From an uncultured Gemmataceae bacterium (GTDB lineage Bacteria; Planctomycetota; Planctomycetia; Gemmatales; Gemmataceae), in contig CALDUY010000020.1 in NCBI GenBank assembly GCA_937923405.1, forward strand, positions 196,777 to 260,776: a stretch of DNA of 64,000 nucleotides, written 5' to 3'. Made by a program: the position numbers and the translations under genes. Below the pieces are notes generated by a model. That model was not told where the DNA came from, made no database searches, and saw nothing but the letters and a program-made list of their open reading frames with translations. Positions 53,181 through 61,096 of this stretch are shown here, piece by piece (position 1 is the stretch's first letter; each line of letters opens with the position of its first letter).

Positions 53181-53750
53181 TCAACGAAACGACATGCGGA
53201 CGCTCTCGTCGAGCAAAACAATCAAACTCCAAATGCCGACGATCTGTCCCAGGCAACAACATCCCGTGGGCGACACGCAGGGAACGGCGGAAACGAGGGA
53301 GGCGAACACACACAAGGAGAACGATCGCAGCCGCAACATCTGGATGCCGGCCAGACAGGTCAACAGTGCTGGAAGCGAGATGAATACTCCGCTGGCGATG
53401 GCCAAGTACAACGCCTGCCTTCGCATCGAATTGGCGTCGATACTCTCCATTTGCTCGTCGATCGCCTCTTGCATGTTGGGAAACATCTGTTTCATTCGAG
53501 TCAGTTGATCGACCTGCATCTTTTCCAGTCGGGCGTCTGGCATGTAGTAGAGGATGATCGAATTCCCGGGAAAATACAGCGAGCAGAGCAGATTCAGCAC
53601 GCCGATAATGAGCAGGGAAATCGCTGCAGGCATGATTTTGCCACGTACCGCAGAGAGAGGAGTTGAAGCGACTTCGCCGGGATACTCACGCGAGTAAGCC
53701 GGCCGTTCGGAGGGGGATGGAGACTCACTTCCAAAAGGGTCGAAGCTCAT
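53181..53750 (-). CDS. Small membrane protein of unknown function
   Basis: Protein of 189 aa with a Ser/Pro-rich cytoplasmic start (MSFDPFGSESPSPSERPAY), a membrane helix (about 41-60, IMPAAISLLIIGVLNLLCSL), an acidic helical middle containing MQVDQLTRMKQMFPN and MQEAIDEQMES, and a hairpin of two or more helices near the end with a Cys run (CVSPTGCCCLGQ). No family recognised with certainty; similar small DUF-type proteins occur in planctomycetes, where the last helices form a conserved membrane part. GGGAG 6 bases before the ATG supports the start. It follows no obvious partner on the same strand. Confidence 0.78.
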   Translation of the reverse strand: MSFDPFGSESPSPSERPAYSREYPGEVASTPLSAVRGKIMPAAISLLIIGVLNLLCSLYFPGNSIILYYMPDARLEKMQVDQLTRMKQMFPNMQEAIDEQMESIDANSMRRQALYLAIASGVFISLPALLTCLAGIQMLRLRSFSLCVFASLVSAVPCVSPTGCCCLGQIVGIWSLIVLLDESVRMSFR

Positions 53751-53954
53751 TTACAGCTCCCGACAATACGGTGGGGCAACATCGCTCATCCCGGGAAGCA
53801 GGCACACCAGCAGAATCGGCGCAGAGCCTCTCTTCCGAGGCCTCAAACGGCCCTGGACAGGATTCGCTTGAGGATTTAGAGTAAGGAGATCAAAAGAAAA
53901 GTCACGACGAGGTACTACCTGTCTTGAGAAAATGGATTGTTCGAGGAGGTTGGT

Positions 53955-55214
53955 TTGACCACCGCCATGCTTGAGCAGCCGCGCCTAGGCGGCTTTCATG
54001 GACTTCAACTTAAGCCGGAATTGCTGGCCGCTCTCGATCGAGCGAAATACTCTCGTCCCACTCCGATTCAACAAGCCTTTATCCCCGAAGCTCTTGCTGG
54101 CCGCGATGTGATCGGCCAGGCTCAGACCGGTACTGGCAAAACAGCAGCCTTTCTGCTCCCGTTCTATCAGAGTTGGACCCCCAGCGAACCCCAAGTCGGC
54201 CCCGAAGCCATTATTCTGGTTCCCACCCGCGAACTGGCCGTGCAGGTCGCCGAGGAGGCTGCCAAGCTCAATCCCAACGCCGCCTGTCGCACCATTGCCA
54301 TCTATGGGGGACAGCGGATGCGCCAGCAACTCGCCCAGCTTCGCCGCGGTTGCTCCATTGTGGTCGGCACCCCAGGCCGCATTCTCGACCATCTCTCGCG
54401 CGGCACGCTATCTCTGGAAGCAGTGCGCTACGTCGTTCTCGACGAAGCCGACCGCATGCTCGACATCGGCTTTCGACCCGACATTGAACGGATTCTCCGA
54501 CGTTGTCCAACTCGCCGCCAGACCCTGTTGCTCTCGGCGACGATGCCGGCTCCCGTTCTGCGTCTGACGCAGCGGTACATGGTTGATCCGGTTCACATTA
54601 ACGTTGCTCCGGAGACCGTGACCGTCGACAAAATCCGCCAGACCTACATCACCGTGGACGAGAGCCGCAAGTTTGATTTGTTGCTGCGGCTGATCCAGCG
54701 AAGCGACGTGCGCCAGTGCATCATCTTCTGCGAACGCAAGCGCTGGGCCGAGGACGTCTATCAGATGCTGCGGTTGCACGTCAAGCGATCGGCTTGCATG
54801 CACGGCGATCTGCCCCAATCGCTCCGTAACCGAATCATGCTGGGCTTTCGCCAGGGCAAGATCAAGTACCTCGTCGCCACCGATGTCGTCGGACGCGGCA
54901 TCGACGTGCGAGACATTAGTCACGTCTTCAACTACGACATCCCCAGTGATCCGGAAAACTACGTCCATCGCATTGGGCGAACCGGACGCATTGGCGCAGA
55001 TGGGGTTGCCATTCTGTTCGTCACTCCCGACCAAGGGGAACAGCTGACGAACATCGAGATTTTCATCAACAAACAGATCCCTGAGGAGAAGCTAGAGGGA
55101 TTTGTGGCCTATACTCCGCCACCGCCGAAGCCCCAAACGGCCACCAGTGTGGTCAAGCCGCTGTCTCAGCCGATTTTCGGTCGTCGGATCAAGAAGTACA
55201 GTAACCGCCCCTGA
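53955..55214 (+). CDS. DEAD-box RNA helicase
   Basis: ATP-dependent RNA helicase of about 419 aa, the RhlE/CshA-like group. All motifs are seen: Q motif PTPIQQAFIP, motif I AQTGTGKTA, Ia PTRELA, GG, Ib TPGR, II VLDEADRMLD, III SATMP, IV IIFCERK, V ATDVVGRGIDV, VI HRIGRTGRIG. The C-terminal tail is short and Pro/basic (PPPPKP and RRIKKYSNRP). The ATG at 53967 is too far from the strong AGGAGG at 53944-53949; the TTG at 53955, 5 bases after it, is the best start. It likely remodels structured RNA or ribosome assembly intermediates. 18 bp before the next gene. Confidence 0.93.
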   Translation: MTTAMLEQPRLGGFHGLQLKPELLAALDRAKYSRPTPIQQAFIPEALAGRDVIGQAQTGTGKTAAFLLPFYQSWTPSEPQVGPEAIILVPTRELAVQVAEEAAKLNPNAACRTIAIYGGQRMRQQLAQLRRGCSIVVGTPGRILDHLSRGTLSLEAVRYVVLDEADRMLDIGFRPDIERILRRCPTRRQTLLLSATMPAPVLRLTQRYMVDPVHINVAPETVTVDKIRQTYITVDESRKFDLLLRLIQRSDVRQCIIFCERKRWAEDVYQMLRLHVKRSACMHGDLPQSLRNRIMLGFRQGKIKYLVATDVVGRGIDVRDISHVFNYDIPSDPENYVHRIGRTGRIGADGVAILFVTPDQGEQLTNIEIFINKQIPEEKLEGFVAYTPPPPKPQTATSVVKPLSQPIFGRRIKKYSNRP

Positions 55215-55232
55215 GGGCGCTGAGGGCGTGTC

Positions 55233-56213
55233 GTGTGGCGCGTGCAAACCGGCGGACGCCTGCATCTGGGGTTACTGAGCCTGCCCACGGCTGAGGAACG
55301 CTGGCCGGATCGACTTGGGCAACCGAGTCTGCCGACGCGACGTTTCGGCGGCATTGGCCTGATGATCGACGAACCAGCCTTGTCCCTGCGAATTGAGCCA
55401 GCCGCCAACTGGTTCATCGAAGGGCCGCACACCTCACGAGTTCGCCAGTTCGTCCAACGCCTCGCTGACCTTCGTGTGAACGCTCCCCCTCGTCGCGTAA
55501 TCGTCGAACAGGCTCCCCGTGAGCATGTCGGACTTGGGCTAGGCACCCAGCTGGGTCTTGCCGTGGCTCGTGGGCTGACCGCCTCCTGGGGGTTGTCGCT
55601 CAGCACGGCTCAACTCGCCGCTCTCGTTGGTCGGGGCCAGCGTTCCGCCTTGGGAGTGCATGGCTTCGAGCAAGGCGGCTTTCTTGTCGATGCGGGGAAG
55701 TCCTCGGCGGAGAAACTGGCTCCGTTGGTGGCCCGGCTCGAGTTTCCCTCCTCCTGGCGTGTTCTGTTTCTGATTCCCTCGCCGCAACCCGGCCAACACG
55801 GTCTGAGCGAACGGCTGGCGTTTCAGGCGCTGACCGCGCCGCAGGCGGCCACGGAATCGCTGTGTCGCATCGTTCTGCTCGGCATCCTGCCGGCGCTGGT
55901 GGAGCAGGACTTTCGCACCTTCAGCGAGGCCGTGTTCGACTTCAACGTCCGCGTCGGTGAGTTGTTCGCACCAGTGCAAGGCGGCATCTACTCCGCAGCG
56001 GCAGTGACGGAATTGATCCACTGGCTACGAAGCTACGGGATTCGCGGCGTCGGGCAGAGTTCTTGGGGACCGGGGGTATTCGCCTTCTGCGAATCCCAAG
56101 CCGAGGCGGTCGAGATCCGCGCGGGGCTTCGGGAGCAATTCCCGGCTCTGGAACTGTACCTGGCCAGAGGGCGAAACGTCGGGCATTTCCTCACCACTGT
56201 CGAGGCATTCTGA
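55233..56213 (+). CDS. Beta-ribofuranosylaminobenzene 5'-phosphate synthase
   Basis: GHMP-type enzyme of 326 aa (archaeal MptG family). It joins PRPP and 4-hydroxybenzoate or p-aminobenzoate to give beta-RFAP in methanopterin biosynthesis. Seen in the sequence: GGRLHLGLLSL near the start, FGGIGLMIDEP, the GHMP motif PREHVGLGLGTQLGLAVARG, and GVHGFEQGGFLVDAGK; the C-terminal GIRGVGQSSWGPGVFAF also matches the family. Planctomycetes are known to have tetrahydromethanopterin-linked C1 genes. The start is a GTG at 55233 with GAGGG 6 bases upstream. Neighbours (helicase, threonine dehydratase) are not other pathway genes. Confidence 0.9.
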   Translation: MWRVQTGGRLHLGLLSLPTAEERWPDRLGQPSLPTRRFGGIGLMIDEPALSLRIEPAANWFIEGPHTSRVRQFVQRLADLRVNAPPRRVIVEQAPREHVGLGLGTQLGLAVARGLTASWGLSLSTAQLAALVGRGQRSALGVHGFEQGGFLVDAGKSSAEKLAPLVARLEFPSSWRVLFLIPSPQPGQHGLSERLAFQALTAPQAATESLCRIVLLGILPALVEQDFRTFSEAVFDFNVRVGELFAPVQGGIYSAAAVTELIHWLRSYGIRGVGQSSWGPGVFAFCESQAEAVEIRAGLREQFPALELYLARGRNVGHFLTTVEAF

Positions 56214-56265
56214 TACAACGGCTTGATGTCCTCCGCCCGCTGGACCGACTCCGACGAGAGGCCAT

Positions 56266-57240
56266 ATGCTCACGCTGGAAGAGATTCGCCAAGCTCGGGC
56301 CCGTCTGGGAACGCGACTGCACCGCACGCCGCTGATTCACTCGACGACACTTAGCCGACATCTCGGAGCAAAAGTATCGCTTAAGTTAGAGTGTTTCCAA
56401 AAGACCGGCTCGTTCAAGCCGCGTGGCGCGTTCAATAAGCTGCTCACGCTCAGCGAGGCGGAGCGGCAGCGCGGGGTGGTCGCGGTCAGCGGCGGCAATC
56501 ACGCCCAAGGGGTCGCCTTTGCCGCTGCCCAGCTCGGCATCCGCTCGATCATCTGCATGCCGCGCTCGACACCGACCAACTACGTCGAGGCCACCCAACA
56601 CTACGGCGCGGAGATCGTTTTTTGCCAGAACATCCGCGAGGCGTTCGCCGAGGCTGAGGCACGCCAAGCTGCCGGGCTTACGCTGATCCATCCGTTCGAC
56701 GATCCACTGATCGCGGCCGGTCAGGGAACAATCGGGATCGAAATTATCGAGGATGCTCCAGACGCGACTCACGTTTACCTCAGCATCGGTGGCGGGGGGT
56801 TGCTGGCGGGAGTCGGTACCGCGCTGAAGGAGTTGCGCTCGCAAGTGCAGCTTGTGGGAGTGGAAACCGATGGAGCCGACGCCATGTCCCGGGCCTTGGC
56901 CGCCGGCGCGCCGGTGGAGTTGCCGGCCATCACTTCGATTGCTCGCACGTTGGGAGCGCCGCAGGTTTCGCCATTCACCCTCGAGGCGGTACGTCGGCTA
57001 GCGCGCGAAGTGGTTGTCGTCCGCGATGCCGAGGCCGTCGCCGCACTTTATTTCTTGCTGGAACGAGTCAAGATTCTGACGGAGCCGGCGGCGTCGTGTT
57101 GCCTGGCGGCCGCCCGAAGGCATCGCTTCTCCTCCTCGGATCATGTCGTGTTGCTACTCTGTGGTGGGAACGCTTCGTTGGAAGACCTGTGCAGCTGGCG
57201 AAGGCTGCTTGAAGTTGGGGAAATTATGCCGGTCCAGTAA
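56266..57240 (+). CDS. Threonine/serine dehydratase
   Basis: PLP enzyme of 324 aa that deaminates threonine to 2-oxobutyrate (or serine to pyruvate). PLP Lys lies in ECFQKTGSFKPRGAFNKL; the phosphate-binding loop is SIGGGGLLAG; SGGNHAQGVAFAAAQLG is also conserved. There is no C-terminal ACT domain, so this is the short, catabolic-type (TdcB or serine racemase-like) form and would not be feedback-regulated by isoleucine. GAGAGG sits 5 bases before the ATG. It is 52 bp after the beta-RFAP synthase on the same strand; no metabolic link is evident. Confidence 0.92.
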   Translation: MLTLEEIRQARARLGTRLHRTPLIHSTTLSRHLGAKVSLKLECFQKTGSFKPRGAFNKLLTLSEAERQRGVVAVSGGNHAQGVAFAAAQLGIRSIICMPRSTPTNYVEATQHYGAEIVFCQNIREAFAEAEARQAAGLTLIHPFDDPLIAAGQGTIGIEIIEDAPDATHVYLSIGGGGLLAGVGTALKELRSQVQLVGVETDGADAMSRALAAGAPVELPAITSIARTLGAPQVSPFTLEAVRRLAREVVVVRDAEAVAALYFLLERVKILTEPAASCCLAAARRHRFSSSDHVVLLLCGGNASLEDLCSWRRLLEVGEIMPVQ

Positions 57241-57596
57241 TTTGCTCGGATTATTTGCTGGGACAAAAAGTCTGATTTCACCGGTCACGCAAAATTTATC
57301 GGCTATAACAGCTTCAGAGGCGACAAGCAATCGCCTCGGGACGAGAAGCTGGATCGTTTCTTAGCTCTTGTGTCCAGAAAAAAAGCTACGTTTCGTTCAG
57401 GAAGACGCGCGGAACCCCCTTGCGATGGTTGCAAGACAGGAAGTCAGCGTCCCCCTCACGTTGCAATCAATCGCTACTCCTTGCCCGTTCCTTCCGCGCG
57501 GCCTCGGTCCCGTCAGGACCATGTTGTACACGATCCAGCCACGGGCTTTCTGACTCCCCCTCGTCGGAGTGCTCACTGAGACACGGAGTAGCCTCC
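57241..57596. other. Intergenic region upstream of matrixin gene
   Basis: A 356-bp gap between threonine dehydratase and the matrixin gene. It contains a short perfect stem GAGGCGA/TCGCCTC around CAAGCAA near 57317-57337. That hairpin has no T-tract. AT-rich sequence at 57241-57310 could be the promoter region. No CDS and no recognised riboswitch. Confidence 0.4.
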
Positions 57597-59483
57597 ATGC
57601 GCTCACAGCTAGTCCGGCTCCTAAGGAGCCTGGCTCGCCCTTTTATGTCCCATCGATGTCGGCAAGCGGTGCGTCCCACACCGTTTCACAGTCATGGTCC
57701 GGAGCGGCTCGAAGAGCGAATCGCCCTGTCGAGCGTGCTACCGGGCGAAGTCGCTCCAACAGGGTGTGCTTGTGTTAACTGTGCGAAAGGGGCAGCGTAT
57801 GTACTCGGCGGCGGAGTCGGGGGAAGCAGTCCTTTTGCCGTGAAGTGGCCCCAACCTAACGGGCTTGGCTCGTTGGTGACGATCACCTACAGCTACTCCA
57901 ATCTGCTGGATGGCAAGCTCGGAGGTAGTCTCAACACTGTCCAGATCCGCGCTGCCATTCAAGAGGCGTTCAGTCGTTGGGCCGCTGTCGCTCCGCTGCG
58001 GTTCGTCGAAGTTCGCGACGCCGGCCCTCCGGTGAGCAACGCTGAGTACGATCCGACCGGCAAGCCGATGATTCGTCTGGGACATCGGCCCATCGACGGC
58101 CCGTATGGCCAGCTAGGCTACGGCTACTATCCGGGGCTGACCGGACTAGCGGGCGACATCCACTTCGATACCAACGAAAACTGGACGACGAACCCAGCGC
58201 TGGGGGTGGATCTGCTCGAAGTCGCTACCCATGAGATCGGTCACGCGCTCGGACTGGGGCATTCCCAGGTGGCGCAATCGATTCTTGCTCCGACTTATGG
58301 CAGCCACTTTCGCGGGTTGGGATCGAGCTTTCTGTTCCCCGATGACATCGCTGGTATCCGCGCGCTGTACGGAGCGGGAGTAGGCCGAGTGATTCCGCTC
58401 GCTCCACTGCTTCCACCTGGGCAGACCTTCACCTTGATCGATTCGACTCTGTACATCCAAGGGACAGCAGGGAACGATCGGCTGGAAATCGATGCGGGAG
58501 CCAACCCGAGTATCAAGGTCAACGGAGTGAGCTTCACAGGCAACCTGACGCAGATTCGCTCGATTTCGGCCAACCTGGGTCAGGGCGGCGATGTGGCCAT
58601 CATTCGCGGAGCCAGCGGCGAATCGACCTACACGTTCCGTCCAGGGCAACTCATCATGAACGGCCCGGTGTGGAATCTCTCGCTGACCAACACGCCATTG
58701 ATCGATCTGACGGCTGGTTCCAAAGACGTGGTGATGATGACCGGCACTCAGGGCAATGACGTGCTGACCTCGGCTCCCGCGCTGACCGTCTTCCGCGGAC
58801 CCGGCTTCCATCAACTCGTTCGTGGAGCGGGATCGATCACGGTCAACGCCCTGGGCGGATACGACGTGCTGTATCAGTACGACACCCCGGGCAACGACGT
58901 GTGGACCGCCACGCCTCGTGTCAGTCTGATGGAAGGCGAGGGATTCGTCAGCCGCGCGGTCAACTTCACCTCGGTGACGGCTTACTCGCAACAGGGCGTG
59001 GACACCGCAAGGCTGTTTGATTCCGAAGGCAACGATCTATTCGTCGCTGGTCCCACCTCGGTTACGATGAGGAGCCAAACCAACAGCTACTCCGTGGTTG
59101 GCTCGAACTTCCGCATCCTCCAAGCGTTCTCTCGTTTTGGGCGTGACATCGCGGTTCTCTATGACACCCCAGGCAACGACCGATTGATCGGCACTCCGAC
59201 GTTCACCTCGTTGTTCGGCGACGACTTCCGCGTTGAGGCCAGCAACTTCTTCCGCGTTCAGGCCATCAGTCGGTTCGGCGAGGATGAGGCCTTCCTCTAT
59301 GATTCCGCGGGTGATGATTCGGTGAGCAGCAACGGTGACACAGTGACGTTCGCCTATCCGCAATCGTCGCTGCAGTTCACGAGTTTCGCCTACGCGGCCT
59401 TGTATGGCACAACAGGTGGTAGCAATCGCCGACAGTCTGGTTTGTTTCCCTTGACGACGGACTGGTACGGTTCTTGGTTGTGA
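57597..59483 (+). CDS. Secreted matrixin metalloprotease with C-terminal GND repeats
   Basis: Exported zinc protease of 628 aa. The N-terminus has a basic stretch and the LEPR-XLL-like motif PERLEERIALSS (35-46) found on large planctomycete surface proteins. The matrixin domain (about 80-270) carries HEIGHALGLGH (212-222), the zinc triad of metzincins, plus SRWAAVAPLRFVEV and GDIHFD. The expected Met-turn is SILAP (Leu230) instead of a Met. From about 285 on come about five repeats of 55-60 residues with GND cores (DTPGNDVWTAT, DSEGNDLFVAG, DTPGNDRLIGT). These resemble calcium-binding RTX-type or planctomycete beta-helix repeats. ATG at 57597 has GGAG about 10 bases upstream. Confidence 0.88.
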   Translation: MRSQLVRLLRSLARPFMSHRCRQAVRPTPFHSHGPERLEERIALSSVLPGEVAPTGCACVNCAKGAAYVLGGGVGGSSPFAVKWPQPNGLGSLVTITYSYSNLLDGKLGGSLNTVQIRAAIQEAFSRWAAVAPLRFVEVRDAGPPVSNAEYDPTGKPMIRLGHRPIDGPYGQLGYGYYPGLTGLAGDIHFDTNENWTTNPALGVDLLEVATHEIGHALGLGHSQVAQSILAPTYGSHFRGLGSSFLFPDDIAGIRALYGAGVGRVIPLAPLLPPGQTFTLIDSTLYIQGTAGNDRLEIDAGANPSIKVNGVSFTGNLTQIRSISANLGQGGDVAIIRGASGESTYTFRPGQLIMNGPVWNLSLTNTPLIDLTAGSKDVVMMTGTQGNDVLTSAPALTVFRGPGFHQLVRGAGSITVNALGGYDVLYQYDTPGNDVWTATPRVSLMEGEGFVSRAVNFTSVTAYSQQGVDTARLFDSEGNDLFVAGPTSVTMRSQTNSYSVVGSNFRILQAFSRFGRDIAVLYDTPGNDRLIGTPTFTSLFGDDFRVEASNFFRVQAISRFGEDEAFLYDSAGDDSVSSNGDTVTFAYPQSSLQFTSFAYAALYGTTGGSNRRQSGLFPLTTDWYGSWL

Positions 59484-59505
59484 GACCACCAACTCGACTA
59501 AGCAG

Positions 59506-59536
59506 AAAAACGGGAGTCGAAAGACCGACTCCCGTT
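59506..59536 (-). terminator. Rho-independent terminator
   Basis: An 11-bp perfect stem, AACGGGAGTCG (59509-59519) and CGACTCCCGTT (59526-59536), with a 6-base loop. On the minus strand it is followed by further T (AAAAA at 59506-59510 on plus). It lies 22 bp after the stop of the gene at 59559 and also follows the convergent matrixin gene. Confidence 0.88.
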
Positions 59537-59558
59537 CGCTGATGCCTGGTACGTTGAC

Positions 59559-60872
59559 TCACTTGGCGGGCACTTCGATGCTGGCGGCCATCGACAGGTC
59601 GCGAGCGCCGAGCTTGTCGGCCAGCTTCGGCGACAAGGTGAACGTCAGCACCACCTGCTCTCCGGTGGGGGCGGCGACAAGGAAGAAGTTCTGTAACACT
59701 GAGACGCCATCGAGCAACCCTTGCTCACTGAGGCGGTAGATGTACTTGCCTTCGGTCGTGGGGATTTCGCCCGACTGAAGCTCGCGTTCCGGCTGCCAGC
59801 CGGAAGTGCTGCGCATGGCGTTCTTGAACTGTTCGGGGGAGAGATGCTCGCCGGGCTTCGCCGTCGTCCAGGGCGTCACCGTGACCTGGGCGATGTAGTC
59901 GCCGCGATCCAACAGCCGCAACACCGTGTGATCGGGAGTGACAGCGGTCAGGTGCCAATCGCGGGTGTGGATGAGAGAATAGCGATTTTTAGGATCGCGA
60001 TACTCTAAATTAGTCATCGGTCCAGGCGGCGTCAAGCCCTCTGGAATCGACACTAGTTCGGCATCGCCCAGTTCAGCGGGGCGTGGAATCGGCTTGCGAT
60101 CGACAGTGACGTTCACTTCGAGGGTGCTGGCTGGGCTGACCGGCCCCTGATCGCGTTCGGCGGTCTGTTTCCAGGTCAAGCGTGTCAGCCGGCGAATTTT
60201 GGCGTTGTAGGTGCCGGCGGCATCGATCTTCACCTGCACCATGGCACCGGACTCAACGCCGGCGGCGGTGCCGCTGACACTGATCGTGGCCAGATCGCCG
60301 TTCACTTTGAGCAGTTTGCCTTCTAGCTTGTTCTCGGTCATGCCCTCGAAGCCACACAGCGACTGGGCGACCAGGTTCGGTATCTTCCAGGTCTCGCCGA
60401 CCTTCAATTCCTTACCCGGAAGCAAGCTGCTGAGGGTCAGTGTGTCGAAGTGGCCAGAGACAAGTTCCAGTTCGTTGCGATACAGTGCGCCGTGGGGGCT
60501 ATAGGCCATCGTTTGATCTTTGGGCCGTTGAGCTACGATGAGCTTGCGTTCGGGCCGAAGTGTGGTCAGCGATTTGTCACTGCCTCGCTCGACCATGAGG
60601 GTGGCGGTTTCGTAGATGCGTGCGGCTTTTTGGATGAGGTTGCCCGAGACAGCGAGCACTCGTTCGGGGTAGGCATGGCTAGCACTGGCGTTGAGCCTGG
60701 CCGTGACCACACCGGATTCCTTGTGAAAGCGCATCTCACCAGTGAGTTTCATCTCGATGGCATAGCGGAAGCACTGGCCCTGCTCGACCACATCGACGAG
60801 ATTGCAACTCTCGGCTCGCACAGCTGGTGTGACGGCGAGCAGTCCGGCCGCGAGTAGTATCCACGCCCTCAT
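59559..60872 (-). CDS. Secreted protein of unknown function
   Basis: Exported protein of 437 aa with signal peptide MRAWILLAAGLLAVTPAVRA. The mature part is predominantly beta, with the middle segment VSGHFDTLTLSSLLPGKELKV and GETWKIPNLVAQSLCGFEGM, and the end (NRYSLIHTRDWHLTAVTPDH.. FFLVAAPTGEQVVLTFTLSP) looking like a PsbP/DUF1795-like module. I recognise no catalytic residues and cannot name the family; similar long signal-peptide proteins are common in planctomycetes. GGAGGAGG 6 bases before the ATG fixes the start. A strong terminator follows the stop, so it is a single-gene unit. Confidence 0.82.
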   Translation of the reverse strand: MRAWILLAAGLLAVTPAVRAESCNLVDVVEQGQCFRYAIEMKLTGEMRFHKESGVVTARLNASASHAYPERVLAVSGNLIQKAARIYETATLMVERGSDKSLTTLRPERKLIVAQRPKDQTMAYSPHGALYRNELELVSGHFDTLTLSSLLPGKELKVGETWKIPNLVAQSLCGFEGMTENKLEGKLLKVNGDLATISVSGTAAGVESGAMVQVKIDAAGTYNAKIRRLTRLTWKQTAERDQGPVSPASTLEVNVTVDRKPIPRPAELGDAELVSIPEGLTPPGPMTNLEYRDPKNRYSLIHTRDWHLTAVTPDHTVLRLLDRGDYIAQVTVTPWTTAKPGEHLSPEQFKNAMRSTSGWQPERELQSGEIPTTEGKYIYRLSEQGLLDGVSVLQNFFLVAAPTGEQVVLTFTLSPKLADKLGARDLSMAASIEVPAK

Positions 60873-61096
60873 GGGTTTCCTCCTCCGTCCCGACAGGTAT
60901 CATGTGCCTTCGACCTGGCAACGTGGGCGGAACGATAACGGGGCGTAAGGGAAAAGACAACCCGGAACGCCAGTCGTTGCCGTCCCGGTGTCCGCGCTGA
61001 GGGGATTGCCCTATAATCCGCACTTTAACAGCTAACGCGACTCGCTGGGCGATGACCAAGAATGGAACGTCCCGGCGGACTGGTAAAGGAGCATCC

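Noticed and set aside
53040-53666. 208-codon plus-strand frame opposite the small membrane protein and mqnD
   Set aside because: Asp/Glu/His/Arg-rich shadow without helices or motifs; the minus frames have membrane helices or MqnD motifs and good ribosome-binding sites.
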